Of a stretch of DNA of 64,000 bases, positions 63,577-64,000 are shown piece by piece. How positions within the stretch are numbered: the stretch's first letter is position 1; every line of letters starts with the position of its first letter. The notes below the pieces were generated by a model that saw only the letters and a program-made list of their open reading frames with translations, searched no databases and had not been told where the DNA came from. The DNA lies in assembly GCA_950097015.1 (NCBI GenBank), contig CATNEN010000004.1, positions 186,001 through 250,000 of the forward strand, in the 5' to 3' direction. Position numbers and translations under genes: made by a program. The DNA comes from Macrostomum hystrix (lineage: Eukaryota > Platyhelminthes > Macrostomidae).

Positions 63577-64000
63577 GTGAGTGGCGCGCCTGCTGCTGTC
63601 CTTTTGTTCAAGCGCTTTCCAATCGTTGCACTTTTATAGAAAACTAGTAGTTTAAAGCAGAATATCGCGACCTAGGATTATGAAAATCGCGGAATAATTG
63701 TTCGTGCAAACTTCGGAACTGGACAAGACACACAGGTACTGATTACACACACTCTCCAAATAGGTGTCTCTCCCAGTGTCTCCAGTCTTGTAGAGTTATT
63801 TAATTTGAAAAATCGGATAAGAACCCGAGGCCTATGTGTGTCTGGGTGCAGCTGCTAGCCGGAACGGAAGGCCTTTCCTGGCACATGGCTTTATCCCAAG
63901 CCAACTGGGAGCCCGCACGTGCGTTGACTTACAGACTTACTGCCTCAGATCGAGTCCCCTTACCTAGCTCATAAACTGATTTCCCAGGCGCGTCAACCCC
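63577..64000 (+). other. Start of ESRP intron 6
   Basis: Follows the gtgagt donor; no further ESRP exon is visible before the window ends. Confidence 0.7.

Overview
The window is animal (metazoan) nuclear DNA. It has GT-AG introns, polyadenylation signals and long minisatellites, and its genes are ones known from animals. GC-rich coding exons, a compact ZFHX protein and a splice-acceptor-like site just before an intronless SNF8 fit a lophotrochozoan, perhaps a free-living flatworm with spliced-leader trans-splicing. That placement is a guess; nothing in the sequence names the species. I found no prokaryotic operons and no CRISPR.

Three genes are clear, all on the + strand. (1) An intronless SNF8/VPS22 (ESCRT-II) at 9390-10133. 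(2) A complete ZFHX3/4 (zfh-2)-type zinc-finger homeobox gene, five coding exons from 17544 to 37952, whose splice phases join into a 1618-residue frame. (3) The first 360 codons of an ESRP/fusilli splicing regulator, six exons from 47860 to 63576, running off the right edge. A further coding-like exon at 45196-45313 may be an alternative 5' exon of ESRP or part of an unknown gene.

Roughly half of the 64 kb is tandem repeat: about nineteen arrays with units of 15 to 54 bp. Most have unrelated units, and several carry higher-order periodicity. Layout: 18-bp and 23-bp arrays (1-2772); a transposon-rich interval with SINE-like heads, RTE-like tails, a fragment of a basic transposon protein and a complete 932-bp MULE-like element with terminal repeats and target duplication (2773-6288); AT-rich DNA (6289-9376); SNF8; 16-bp and 25/26-bp arrays (10889-15932); the ZFHX gene, with its 11.8-kb second intron largely made of 22-, 24-, 31-, 54- and 21-bp arrays and its fourth intron mostly a 26-bp array; 33-, 40-, 15- and ~29-bp arrays between ZFHX and ESRP; then ESRP, with a 35-bp array in intron 1 and a 26/27-bp repeat family filling most of the 11.3-kb intron 5.

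The three genes do not form a pathway: SNF8 acts in endosomal sorting, ZFHX in transcription and ESRP in epithelial alternative splicing. The main novelty is the repeat landscape, not a new enzyme system. The very long open frames in the arrays follow from stop-free repeat units and are not annotated as genes.
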